A stretch of DNA of 64,000 nt, from NCBI GenBank assembly GCA_964602115.1, contig CAZRQN010000001.1:17844-81843 (forward strand), in the 5' to 3' direction. A program made the position numbers and the translations under genes. This document shows, in pieces, positions 33,801 through 42,436 of the stretch. This DNA is from JANOGU01 sp964602115. GTDB lineage: Bacteria > Pseudomonadota > Alphaproteobacteria > Rhodobacterales > Rhodobacteraceae. The notes under the pieces were generated by a model that saw only the letters and a program-made list of their open reading frames with translations, was not told the DNA's origin and ran no database searches. Position 1 is the stretch's first letter, and each line of letters starts with the position of its first letter.

Positions 33801-36800
33801 TCATCTCAACTCGGCTGCCTGATCAGGAAATGGTGCTGGCCGACTTTGGGGCGGGGCGGGGACGGGTCCGGCGTGACCAAGAACGAACCTGCCGAATATC
33901 CGCCCCATGATGCACTTAAGGTCATCCATATAGGTGAAGGCCGCAGGCACGAAGACCAGGCTGAGGACGGTCGAGGCGACAAGCCCGCCGATCACAGCAA
34001 TGGCCATGGGCGCCCGGAAGCCGTCACCGTTTCCGGCGGCGATGGCTGCGGGCAGCATGCCCGCCGTCATCGCGATGGTGGTCATCACGATCGGTGGCGC
34101 GCGCTTCAGCCCGGCGTCGATCAGCGCCGCATGACGGGGAACGCCGCGATGGACCTCTTCGATGGCGAAGTCGACCAGCAGGATCGCGTTCTTCGTCACC
34201 ACCGCGATCAGCATCAGGATGCCGATGATCACCGGCAGGCTGATCGGATTGTCGGTGATCATCAGCGCAAGAACCGCCCCGCCGATGCTGAGTGGCAACG
34301 ACAGGAGGATGGTGATCGGCTGAAAGAGGTCGGAGTAGAGCAGGATCAGCACGATCAGGACCAGCATCAGCCCGACGCACATAGCGAAAAAGAAGGAGCT
34401 GAAGAGATTGCCCATCTCCTCGGCATCGCCGGCCTCTGCCAGGGTCACGCCTGCGGGCAGGTCTTTCACTGCATCGAGCGCCATGACGGCGGCGACGGCA
34501 GAGCCGAGATCAGCGCCGGGGGCGAGGTCGGCCTCGATGTCGATCTGCCGCAGGCCGTTCTGGCGCATGATGCTGGCAGGCCCGGTGCCAATGCCGATAT
34601 CGGCGACGGCGGCAAGGGGAACGGCCGCCCCGGTGTTGCTGCGCAGGGTGAGGGTCTCAAGCATCGCCACGTCATGTCGTGCAGTTGCCGGCAAAAGGAC
34701 CTTGATGTCGATCAGCCTGCCGTCGTCAGCGAGTTTCGCAAGGTTCTGCGACACGTCCCCCATGGTGGCGATGCGCAGGACGTTCGCGATTTCCATCGGC
34801 GTGACGCCGAGTGCGGCGGCGTCGGACTGACGGGGTATTATGCGAAGCTCTGGCCGCACGACCGCAGCCTTGGACTGGACCCCCTCGAGCGCGGCGACAT
34901 GGCCATTGATCGCCGCTTCCAGCTTTTCTGCCTGGTACGCGACGGCGGGACCATCGGTGCCCGTCAGGCTCATGGAAAACTCGCGACCGCCCATGCCGGA
35001 GGAAAAGTTCACCTTGAGGTCGGGGATTTCGGCAAGTTCCGTCTGCAACTGGCGCTCAAAGCTGCGCTGGTCGGTGTCGCGCTGGTCTGCCGGAACAATT
35101 GCAACCGAGACGCTGCCCGACCGCAGGTCTCCGCCGGTGCCGAGACTGGCATAGACCATGGTCACTTCGGGATGTGCGACAATCTTGTCGCTGATCTGCA
35201 GAAGGGTCGCAGCCGCCCGGTCAAGTGTCACCCCGGGGGGCAGTTCGACATTCAGCTGCGACCGCGCGCCGTCCTCATCGGGGAAGAAGCCCGAAGGCAA
35301 TTGGAAGGCCATCCAGATCGATCCGGCGAAGACCGTGGCGCCAAGGGAGACTGTCAGAAGACGCCAGCGCAAAGCGTGGTCCAGCACAAGGGCATACCAG
35401 CGCAGGACGGGGCCAGGATCGGAATCGGCATGGGCGTCGCTGGTCATGAAATAGGCGGCGAGCATCGGCGAGATCAGCCGGGCGACCAGCAGCGAGAAGA
35501 CGACCGAGACGGCTATGGTGACGCCGAACTGCTTGAAGATCTGACCGATGAGCCCGGTCATGAAGCTGACCGGCATGAAGACCGCGACGATGGTGGCCGA
35601 GGTTGCGACCACCGCCATGCCGATCTCGTCTGCGGCCTCGATCGCGGCACGGTAGGCGGACTTGCCCATGCGGACGTGGCGGATGATGTTCTCGATCTCG
35701 ACAATCGCGTCATCGACCAGAACGCCGGTCACCAGCGTGACCGCCAGGAGGCTGACGTTGTTCAGCGAGAAGCCCAGGAGTTCCATCACCCAGAAGGTCG
35801 GTAGGACGGAAAGCGGGATGGCAAGGGCGGCGATGAGGGTGGCACGCCAGTCGCCGAGAAACAGGAAAACAACCACCACGGCAAGGATTGCGCCTTCAAC
35901 GAGCGTGTTCATGGTGGCTGCATAAGTCGCCTCCATCTCCTGTACCGGGTCGTCGATCGGGCGCAGCGATACGGTTCCGGTCTGGTCGTCAAATCCCTTC
36001 AGGACGTCCGCGACTTCCTTGGCGACGGCAGGGGCTGAATAGCCGGCGGAAGCGGTGATACTGAAGGCGATGACAGAGTCGCCGTTCAGGAACGCCATGC
36101 TGCGGGGCTCGGCCCGGGCGTCGGCGACGGTCGCGAGATCACCAAGGGGAAGGCGCTGCCCACCGGGAAGTGCCAGGTCCAGAGCGGCAAGGTCTTCAAC
36201 GGACCCCACCGTCCCATAGACCCGCAGCGATTGTTCCTGCGCGCCGACCTCGCTCCGGCCGCTGGACTGGTCGACCAGGGCCTTGTTCAGAAGCTCGCTG
36301 ACCTCGGTCACGGTGACGCCAAGCGCCTGAAGCCGTTCGGGGCGCAGTTCCACCCGGACCTCGCGGTCGGTTCCGCCTTCGCGGTTGACGCTGGCGACCC
36401 CCGGGATCGCACGCAATAGCCGGGTGAGCTTGTCGTCGATCAGCCAGGACTGGTCTTCCGGCGAGAGGGAGGGGGCAAGAAGCGCATAGGTCGCGACCGG
36501 CCCGCCGGTTTCCTCTACCCGCTGGACCACGGGTTCGTCCGCCGATCCGGGCAGGTTCTGGCCGATGCGGCCGATCGCATCGCGCACATCGTCAAGCGCA
36601 CGGTCAACCGGCACGCCTTCATCGAATTGCACAGTCGTTTCGGACTGGCCCTCCGAGATCTCGGACTTCACCTTGGCTACCCCGGCAAGACCCGCCACGG
36701 CATCTTCCACCGGGCGGGTCACCTGGGTTTCAAGCTCGGCGGGTGCAGCGCCCGACTGGCTGACCGTGACCGAGATTTGCGGAACCCGGACCTCGGGCAT

Positions 36801-36914
36801 GCTGGTGATCGGTAGCGCGCGGAACGACACCCCGCCGACTATCGTCAACGTCACAAAAAGAAGGAACGAAGGGAGCGGGTGGCGGATCGCCCAGGCGGAG
36901 ACGTTGAGCGCCAT
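33801..36914 (-). CDS. RND efflux pump inner-membrane protein (AcrB/HAE1 type)
   Basis: 1037 residues from ATG 36914, which overlaps the MFP stop by 1 nt (TGATG). Twelve membrane helices in the usual 1+5+6 layout. VTLVTGVLVDDAIVEIENIIRH carries the paired Asp residues of the proton relay in TM4, so it is the drug/hydrophobic-compound type; MALNVSAWAIRHPLPSFLLFVTLTIVGGVSFRALPI is the TM1 start. It exports hydrophobic compounds driven by proton influx, with the MFP encoded upstream. An outer-membrane TolC-like gene is not present in the operon. Confidence 0.93.
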   Translation of the reverse strand: MALNVSAWAIRHPLPSFLLFVTLTIVGGVSFRALPITSMPEVRVPQISVTVSQSGAAPAELETQVTRPVEDAVAGLAGVAKVKSEISEGQSETTVQFDEGVPVDRALDDVRDAIGRIGQNLPGSADEPVVQRVEETGGPVATYALLAPSLSPEDQSWLIDDKLTRLLRAIPGVASVNREGGTDREVRVELRPERLQALGVTVTEVSELLNKALVDQSSGRSEVGAQEQSLRVYGTVGSVEDLAALDLALPGGQRLPLGDLATVADARAEPRSMAFLNGDSVIAFSITASAGYSAPAVAKEVADVLKGFDDQTGTVSLRPIDDPVQEMEATYAATMNTLVEGAILAVVVVFLFLGDWRATLIAALAIPLSVLPTFWVMELLGFSLNNVSLLAVTLVTGVLVDDAIVEIENIIRHVRMGKSAYRAAIEAADEIGMAVVATSATIVAVFMPVSFMTGLIGQIFKQFGVTIAVSVVFSLLVARLISPMLAAYFMTSDAHADSDPGPVLRWYALVLDHALRWRLLTVSLGATVFAGSIWMAFQLPSGFFPDEDGARSQLNVELPPGVTLDRAAATLLQISDKIVAHPEVTMVYASLGTGGDLRSGSVSVAIVPADQRDTDQRSFERQLQTELAEIPDLKVNFSSGMGGREFSMSLTGTDGPAVAYQAEKLEAAINGHVAALEGVQSKAAVVRPELRIIPRQSDAAALGVTPMEIANVLRIATMGDVSQNLAKLADDGRLIDIKVLLPATARHDVAMLETLTLRSNTGAAVPLAAVADIGIGTGPASIMRQNGLRQIDIEADLAPGADLGSAVAAVMALDAVKDLPAGVTLAEAGDAEEMGNLFSSFFFAMCVGLMLVLIVLILLYSDLFQPITILLSLPLSIGGAVLALMITDNPISLPVIIGILMLIAVVTKNAILLVDFAIEEVHRGVPRHAALIDAGLKRAPPIVMTTIAMTAGMLPAAIAAGNGDGFRAPMAIAVIGGLVASTVLSLVFVPAAFTYMDDLKCIMGRIFGRFVLGHAGPVPAPPQSRPAPFPDQAAELR

Positions 36915-38125
36915 CAGAAGCCCAGCGCCTCGGTTGCGGGCAAAGGCGTGACCCGGCTGCCTTCGCGCAGGAAGCCGCCTGCCATGGCGACAACCGCCTC
37001 GCCTGGTACCACCCCCGAGGTGATCTCGATCCCGACGGCGGTGAGCAGGCCAGTTTCGACCGGGCGCAAAGTGACGCGGCCGTCCTTCACCACCTGGACC
37101 CGTGCGCCGGTCTCGCCCGTCAGAACAGCGGTGTACGGCAGCACAATTGCCTGGTGCGGATCCGTTTCGACAACCGCCGAAGCGAAGCTGCCGGTTTTCA
37201 GCCCAGAATCGGCAAGGCTGATCCATATCTTGCCCATCCGGGTTGCCGGGTCGATCGTGGGCGCAACCAGGCGGACTGTCCCTTTCAGCACTCGGCCTTC
37301 TCCGGCAAGAGTGACCGTCACGGGTTGACCCGAGCAGAGCGCGGGCATTGCCGTTTCAACGACCAGTGCCTCGACCTCAACCTGTCCGTCCTTCACGATC
37401 CGGAAGAGCGGAACGCCATCGGCGGCCGTGGCCTGTCCCACAGTGGCGGTGCGATCGCTGACCACTCCGGAAGCCTGGGCGCGGACCTCAAGCTGTAGGT
37501 GCTGCCACACCAGATCGTCCCGTTCTGCGACGACCCGCTGAAGCTCCGCCCTGGAGACGGCAACGGCCTGCGCCTGCGCCTTGGCCCTCGCGAGGGCGGT
37601 CGCAGCCGTTGTCCTGCGATCTTCAACCGCCTGCACCGCAAACGTACCGCTTTCGCCCAGTTTGACGGCGCGCTTCAGCAGGTTGTCGGCATCGGCCGCT
37701 GAGGTCTCGGCCTCGACGAGAAGCGCTTCAGCCTGGGCAAGCGCTGCTTCGGCGCGAGACAGGTCCGCCGCTTTCTGCGTCAGAAGGAGATCGAGCCGCT
37801 GGCCATCCAGAACCGCGAGTACCTGGCCTTCGCTCACCTGATCGCCGACCTCGGCCAGCACCTTCAAGATCCGGACGCCGGTCACTTCTGCAGCGATCAG
37901 GACTTCCTCCCGTGGGCGAAGTGTTCCGCCGGCAACGATGCGCCGCACTATCGGGCGGCTCTCGGCAGTAACCACGGTCACGGTCATTGGCGCTTCCGTC
38001 GCGGCTTCGTGCAGCGGCCCGGGAGCGGTCGGAAACAGGCTGTGGCGGAACACATAGCCGGCCCCGACCAGCAGGAGAGCCGCCGTTAGCAGCCAACGCC
38101 GAAGATCGGTCGGTTTCCGTTTCAT
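36914..38125 (-). CDS. RND efflux membrane fusion protein
   Basis: 403 residues from ATG 38125 (a TTG at 38143 would add six). An N-terminal membrane anchor (WLLTAALLLVGAGYVF) is followed by a lipoyl/biotinyl-like half (GTLRPREEVLIAAEVTGVRILKVLAEVGDQVSEGQVLAVLDG), a coiled-coil hairpin (~residues 105-185) and beta-barrel (LVAPTIDPATRMGKIWISL). It connects the RND pump to an outer-membrane channel. It lies between mipA and the pump gene and is preceded by a hairpin after mipA. Confidence 0.92.
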   Translation of the reverse strand: MKRKPTDLRRWLLTAALLLVGAGYVFRHSLFPTAPGPLHEAATEAPMTVTVVTAESRPIVRRIVAGGTLRPREEVLIAAEVTGVRILKVLAEVGDQVSEGQVLAVLDGQRLDLLLTQKAADLSRAEAALAQAEALLVEAETSAADADNLLKRAVKLGESGTFAVQAVEDRRTTAATALARAKAQAQAVAVSRAELQRVVAERDDLVWQHLQLEVRAQASGVVSDRTATVGQATAADGVPLFRIVKDGQVEVEALVVETAMPALCSGQPVTVTLAGEGRVLKGTVRLVAPTIDPATRMGKIWISLADSGLKTGSFASAVVETDPHQAIVLPYTAVLTGETGARVQVVKDGRVTLRPVETGLLTAVGIEITSGVVPGEAVVAMAGGFLREGSRVTPLPATEALGF

Positions 38126-38161
38126 TGGGGTTGTGTCGGGCAAGGGGGTCTTTCAGTGAAA

Positions 38162-38192
38162 CGAGAGCTGCGGGATTCACCCCCAGCTCTCG
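38162..38192 (-). terminator. Hairpin between mipA and the MFP gene
   Basis: A perfect 9-bp inverted repeat CGAGAGCTG (38162-38170) / CAGCTCTCG (38184-38192), 13-nt loop, with TTTC following on the minus strand. It lies 10 bases after the mipA stop. Partial termination would give more outer-membrane protein than pump. Confidence 0.55.
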
Positions 38193-38201
38193 GAATTGGC
38201 A

Positions 38202-39011
38202 TCAGAACTGGTAGATGACGAAGAGCCCGGTCGAGCTTTGCGTGCTGTCCTGAACGATCGGGCTGTCGGCGGCATCGCCGATCAGTTCGGCCATGCCGAC
38301 CTGTCCGCGCAGCATCCAGTTGTCGCTCAGCATGTAGGTGGCCGAAAGCTCCAGCTCGACGCTCTTGAACCCCGAGCCGGCCGAGTATTGTGCCATCCCG
38401 GAGTTGCCGGCCTGTGCGGCCGTCACGCCAAAGTAAGTTTGCATGTAGCTGTCGTCAGCCCAGGTCGCAGTGATGGCCGCGCCAAGGAGCACATCGCCGA
38501 CCGGCTGGCTCACCTCGGCGCCGATCTTGCCCACCACGCCTTCGCTGTCGCCGAAAGACTTTTCGAGTTCGGCCTTGAACTCGACCGCGCCTATTTCATA
38601 GCCGACGCCGAAACCAAGGGTCGCGCCGCCTTCGATGTCTCCGAGACCGGCGAGATGGGGGTCGTCGTCTTCAGCGCGGCCCATTTCAATGCCAAGTTTG
38701 GCCGTAAGCGTGAAGGCGTCATCGTTGACAAGCTTGTAGGAAAGCCCGTCCAGGCCAAGCGAGAGCCGGTCCTTGTAAGTGATGGAAAAGAAGGGGAAAG
38801 CGCCCGTCTCATAGTCCTCAGCGCCTTCGAAGGTAGGCCCGTAAACCGCCCCGGCGCCCAGCATGAACTCCCAGTCACGGTCGCTGCGGTTTCCCGGGCC
38901 GCCCAAGTCCTGCGCTGTGGCGCGCCCGGCGCCAAACGCCAGAGGCACGGCAATCGTCAGGGCAGCGAGCGGCAGCGCACTGAGGCGTTTCAGTACTTCA
39001 GGTTTGGGCAT
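38202..39011 (-). CDS. MipA/OmpV family outer-membrane protein
   Basis: 269 residues from ATG 39011 (GGAGACC upstream). A signal peptide at ~1-34 ends GRATA-QD. The mature chain has alternating beta-strand character with MipA/OmpV features: FMLGAGAVYGPTFEGAEDYETGAFPFFSITYKDRLSLGLDGL at the start and an aromatic C-terminus ...FVIYQF, ending in Phe as outer-membrane barrels do. MipA relatives are induced by envelope stress or antibiotics. It heads the MFP-RND-RR-HK operon, where no TolC-like channel is present. Confidence 0.88.
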   Translation of the reverse strand: MPKPEVLKRLSALPLAALTIAVPLAFGAGRATAQDLGGPGNRSDRDWEFMLGAGAVYGPTFEGAEDYETGAFPFFSITYKDRLSLGLDGLSYKLVNDDAFTLTAKLGIEMGRAEDDDPHLAGLGDIEGGATLGFGVGYEIGAVEFKAELEKSFGDSEGVVGKIGAEVSQPVGDVLLGAAITATWADDSYMQTYFGVTAAQAGNSGMAQYSAGSGFKSVELELSATYMLSDNWMLRGQVGMAELIGDAADSPIVQDSTQSSTGLFVIYQF

Positions 39012-39100
39012 TGCGCGGTCTCCAATGTTGACTGGGCTGCGCGCCGGTAGCCGCAACCAATATTTTCGGTATGGGCTACGGCGGGATTTCGCAGGGTTTT

Positions 39101-39118
39101 GAAATGTTAAGAAATGTT
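39101..39118. promoter_or_regulatory. Tandem direct repeat GAAATGTT, candidate response-regulator site
   Basis: Two copies of GAAATGTT at 39101-39108 and 39111-39118 (10-bp period) lie ~90 bp upstream of the mipA start, in an AT-rich patch. OmpR-family regulators bind direct repeats with about 10-11 bp spacing. The adjoining operon encodes such a regulator. Confidence 0.5.
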
Positions 39119-39683
39119 GCTGCCCCCGGGGTCGCATTGAGTGGCCGCAAGGGTGTGGCTCGGCCCCGCGCAGCGGTCCGGGCGGCGATGGACGGCTTCG
39201 CCAGCACGCCGGCGGCAGCGCAGTTTCCCGAATTTCGCGATGTTCAGAGCCTGCGGAGGACCCGCTGCGACCACCTGCGCTGAGGCAGTCTGTCCGGACG
39301 AAAGGGTGCCGGCAGGCAGGCCGGGGCTGGCAGCCCCCCTCGGACCTGCGACCTTTCGGCCGCTCCGGTCGCCGACGGCGCTCAATGCTGTCCGGGCAGG
39401 CTGCCGGTAAGCCTGGTGTCCACCCGCGCGTCAGCGGCCGTGCCCGACCGCAACGGGTTGACGAAGTGTTGGTGCGGTTTCAGGGACTTCCATAGAAATC
39501 AGTTATATGCCGGCTCAACACAGGAACCTGGCAGCAACAAGGTCCAGGAAGTGTCGGCCCGGAGAGACAGCCTCCGAGCCTCCCGGCAGACACGCCAGTG
39601 CTCTGCCCCAGCCGAATAACCTTCGAAAGTGACGGAAAAATCCGGCCGCAGCCGGACCCTGAGAACGCTTTCGCGGGGGTAAG
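39119..39683. other. Gap between the mipA promoter and tRNA-Ser with no gene seen
   Basis: About 560 bp. Frames open here are short, Arg/Ser/Pro-rich and without ribosome sites; no family is recognised. No integrase or attachment repeat was found next to the tRNA. Confidence 0.4.
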
Positions 39684-39773
39684 TGGCGGACAGGGAGGGA
39701 TTCGAACCCTCGAGACGGTTCCCCGCCTACACACTTTCCAGGCGTGCGCCTTCGACCACTCGGCCACCTGTCC
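39684..39773 (-). tRNA. tRNA-Ser (anticodon GGA)
   Basis: A 90-nt gene read on the minus strand, starting GGACAGG and ending CCTGTCC-G-CCA; the 7-bp acceptor stem pairs perfectly and CCA is encoded. The anticodon stem-loop has CTGGAAA with anticodon GGA (serine UCC/UCU). A long variable arm (GGCGGGGAACCGTC region), typical of serine, and the TTCGAATCC T-loop are present. Confidence 0.97.
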
Positions 39774-39926
39774 GTCGGACGCCCTCTAGCCCGTCGGGAC
39801 GGGTTTCGGCAAGGGCCCCCGAGCCGCACCGGGCTGCGGTTTTGGGCAGAGTGGGGCCGGAATGCATCGGGGTGGAATTGCGCCGAGGCTGCGGCTAGGG
39901 TCGCCCCGGACACGAAGGGGCGCCGC

Positions 39927-40364
39927 ATGATTTCCGTTCTCCTGATCAACGGGCCGAACCTGAACCTTTTGGGGGCCCGCCAGCCCGAGGTCTATGGTCG
40001 GGAGACGCTGGCCGAGGTCGAGGCCTTCTCGGTGGCGCTCGCGCGCGAGCTCGGGATCGAGCTGCGATGCATGCAGTCCAACCACGAAGGCGCGCTGGTC
40101 GATGCGATCCAGGCGGCGCGGGGCATGGTGGCGGGGATCGTCATCAACCCCGGCGCCTATTCCCACACCTCGGTGGCGATCCTCGACGCGCTCAATGCTT
40201 TCGACGGTGCGGTGATCGAGGTCCACATCTCCAACATCCACCGGCGCGAACCGTTCCGGCACCACTCCTATATCTCTGCAAGAGCGGATGGCGTGATTGC
40301 CGGCTTCGGCACCGAGGGCTATCGCGCCGCCCTGCGCCGGATGGCGCAGATCATCGGGGCGTAG
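39927..40364 (+). CDS. aroQ: Type II 3-dehydroquinate dehydratase
   Basis: 145 residues, standard length. Motifs are LLINGPNLNLLGARQPEVYG (catalytic Tyr), MQSNHEGALVDAI, VINPGAYSHTSVAILDAL and VEVHISN-like VIEVHISNIHRREPFR (catalytic His), followed by G-x-I-AGFGTEGY. It converts 3-dehydroquinate to 3-dehydroshikimate in the shikimate pathway as a dodecamer. It is followed 4 bp later by the HpcH/HpaI aldolase. Confidence 0.96.
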   Translation: MISVLLINGPNLNLLGARQPEVYGRETLAEVEAFSVALARELGIELRCMQSNHEGALVDAIQAARGMVAGIVINPGAYSHTSVAILDALNAFDGAVIEVHISNIHRREPFRHHSYISARADGVIAGFGTEGYRAALRRMAQIIGA

Positions 40365-40368
40365 GCGG

Positions 40369-41148
40369 GTGGACCTGCCGGCCAACCCCTTCAAGGCGGC
40401 TCTGAAGGCGCGGCGGCAGCAGATCGGCATCTGGTGCTCGATCCCGGGCTCCGGCCATGCCGAGGCGCTGGCGACATGTGGCTTCGACTGGATGCTGATC
40501 GACACCGAACATGCGGTGATCGACCACACGACGGTCCTTGCCATGCTGCAGGCGGTGGCGCCCTGGCCGACCCATGCCGTGGTGCGCCCGGGATGGAACG
40601 ATGCCACCGAGATCAAGCGTCTGCTCGACCTCGGGGCGCAGACGCTGCTCGTGCCCTATGTGCAGACGGCGGAGGAGGCGGCGCGTGCCGTGGCGGCGGT
40701 GCGCTATGCACCGCAGGGCATGCGTGGTGTGGCGGCCGCAACGCGCGCCAGCCGCTTCGGGATGGTTCGCGACTATGTCGCCCGCGCCAATGACGAGATC
40801 TGCCTTCTGGTACAGGCCGAGACCGCCGAGGCCCTGTCGCGCATCGAGGAGATCGCCTCGGTAGAGGGTGTGGATGGCGTGTTCATCGGCCCGGCGGATC
40901 TTGCCGCTTCGATGGGTTATCCCGGGCAGTCCGCCCATCCCGAAGTGAAGGCGGCTGCGCTTGATGCCATCCGCCGGCTGGCGTCCAAGGGCGTTCCGGC
41001 GGGCATCCTCAGTTTCGACGCCGAGTTTCTCGATGAGGCGGTAGCTGCCGGGACCACCTTCACCGCCGTGGACGGCGACGCGGCGCTTCTCTACCGGACG
41101 GCGCGTGCAACGGCGGCGGGCTGGAAGGCCAAGCCTCACGGGCACTGA
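40369..41148 (+). CDS. HpcH/HpaI aldolase family protein
   Basis: 259 residues from GTG 40369, 4 bp after the aroQ stop. Class II pyruvate-aldolase blocks: GIWCSIPGSGHAEALATCGFDWMLIDTEHAVID (substrate Asp/His region), GAQTLLVPYVQTAEEAARAV, VQAETAEAL (metal Glu) and GVFIGPADLAASMG (metal Asp). It splits 4-hydroxy-2-oxo-acids to pyruvate and an aldehyde, or the reverse; the natural substrate is unknown. Probably co-transcribed with aroQ and the MFS gene. Confidence 0.9.
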   Translation: MDLPANPFKAALKARRQQIGIWCSIPGSGHAEALATCGFDWMLIDTEHAVIDHTTVLAMLQAVAPWPTHAVVRPGWNDATEIKRLLDLGAQTLLVPYVQTAEEAARAVAAVRYAPQGMRGVAAATRASRFGMVRDYVARANDEICLLVQAETAEALSRIEEIASVEGVDGVFIGPADLAASMGYPGQSAHPEVKAAALDAIRRLASKGVPAGILSFDAEFLDEAVAAGTTFTAVDGDAALLYRTARATAAGWKAKPHGH

Positions 41149-41200
41149 GTTCTCGCGCCTGCAGGGTTGCGGCGCCCGTGGGAAGGGCGCAGGAGAAGCC

Positions 41201-42355
41201 ATGCCGCTGCTCACGGTCCTTGCCCTGTTCTTCGCCGGCCTTGGCGCAGCGGCACAATTCGGGAAGATCTCATTCGCACTCGACGCGCTGGCGGCTGCCT
41301 ATCCCGCTGCGGGTCCGGTGGCATTGGGCTGGGTGGTCTCGATCGTCGGAATTGTCGGCCTGGGCTTCGGCACTACGGCCGGGCTGGTGATTTCGCGCAT
41401 CGGTCCGCGACGGTCCATCGTGGGTGCGCTCGTGCTCGGGGCGGCGGTTTCGCTCTTGCAGGCTATGGGCCTGCCCTTTCCCCTGTTGCTCCTGAGCCGG
41501 GTGGCCGAGGGCGCTTCGCACCTGGCCATCGTTGTCGTCGGACCCACCGTCATCGCCGCGACGGCGGCGGGACGCTGGCAGGGGGCGGCGATGTCGCTGT
41601 GGTCCACCTTCTTCGGCCTGACCTATACGTTTCTGGCCTTGTTCGCCCCGGGCGTGATCGCCGGGCAGGGCCTGGCCGGGCTGTTCCTGCCCCATGCCCT
41701 TTGGATGGCGATGATGGCCGCCGTCCTCTGGCGCTTGCTTCCCCGCGATCCGCCGGCTCCGGCGATGGCGCGCGACGGGCTCGCAGCCGAGCATCTCCGC
41801 ATTTACGCCAGCCCCCGGATCGCCGCCCCGGCCCTTGGTTTCATGTTCTACACCGCCAGCTATGTCGCGGTGCTGACGCTGGTGCCGCCGGTTCTGCCTG
41901 AAGACTGGCAGCGGCTTGTCGCGAGCCTGATGCCGCTCTGTTCGATCTCGGTGTCGTTGACCTTGGGCGTCTGGCTCTTGCCCCGTCTGGGGCCGGTCCG
42001 CGTTGTACAGGGCGGCTTCGCGCTGGCCGCGCTGGCCGCCTTGGGTTTTGCGGTTGCGGCGGGGCAGGCTGCGGCGATGGCCGGATCGGCCCTCCTGCTC
42101 GCCGCCGGGCTTGGCCTGGTCCAGGGCGCCAGTTTCGCCGCCATCCCCGCACTCAACGCTGCCGCCGAAGACCGGGTTCGGGCGGCCGGCGCCATTGCCC
42201 AGCTCGGCAACCTCGGCACCACGACCGGAACGCCGATCCTCGCGGCGCTGATCGCCGCCTGCGGCCCGGCGGGCATCGCCGGCTTCGTCCTGGTACTCAG
42301 CCTGGGCGGAATCGCCATGCATGGCTGGCTTGAAGCGAGGCGAAAGGCAGCGTAG
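41201..42355 (+). CDS. Major facilitator superfamily transporter
   Basis: 384 residues from ATG 41201 (GCAGGAGAA upstream). About 12 membrane segments; the loop after TM2 has SRIGPRRSIVGALVLG, a variant of the DRxGRR motif. No Asp or Glu-rich signature allows a substrate call. It follows the aldolase by 52 bp. Possible importer of an aromatic or hydroxy acid, by context only. Confidence 0.8.
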   Translation: MPLLTVLALFFAGLGAAAQFGKISFALDALAAAYPAAGPVALGWVVSIVGIVGLGFGTTAGLVISRIGPRRSIVGALVLGAAVSLLQAMGLPFPLLLLSRVAEGASHLAIVVVGPTVIAATAAGRWQGAAMSLWSTFFGLTYTFLALFAPGVIAGQGLAGLFLPHALWMAMMAAVLWRLLPRDPPAPAMARDGLAAEHLRIYASPRIAAPALGFMFYTASYVAVLTLVPPVLPEDWQRLVASLMPLCSISVSLTLGVWLLPRLGPVRVVQGGFALAALAALGFAVAAGQAAAMAGSALLLAAGLGLVQGASFAAIPALNAAAEDRVRAAGAIAQLGNLGTTTGTPILAALIAACGPAGIAGFVLVLSLGGIAMHGWLEARRKAA

Positions 42356-42436
42356 TTCACATTTCGTTCACGATTTTGGGTTGGAGACTCGCCCGAGGCA
42401 CCCTATGTTGCGCGCCGGAACGCGCAGGGGTGCGGC

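Noticed and set aside
36915..37226. N-terminal extension of the RND pump to 37226.
   Set aside because: It overlaps the membrane fusion gene out of frame and has Arg-rich antisense-like text; the membrane-type start at 36914 with TGATG overlap is clearly right.
39684..39926. tRNA-Ser as a possible genomic-island attachment site.
   Set aside because: No integrase, no direct repeat of the tRNA 3' end and no mobile genes in the window.
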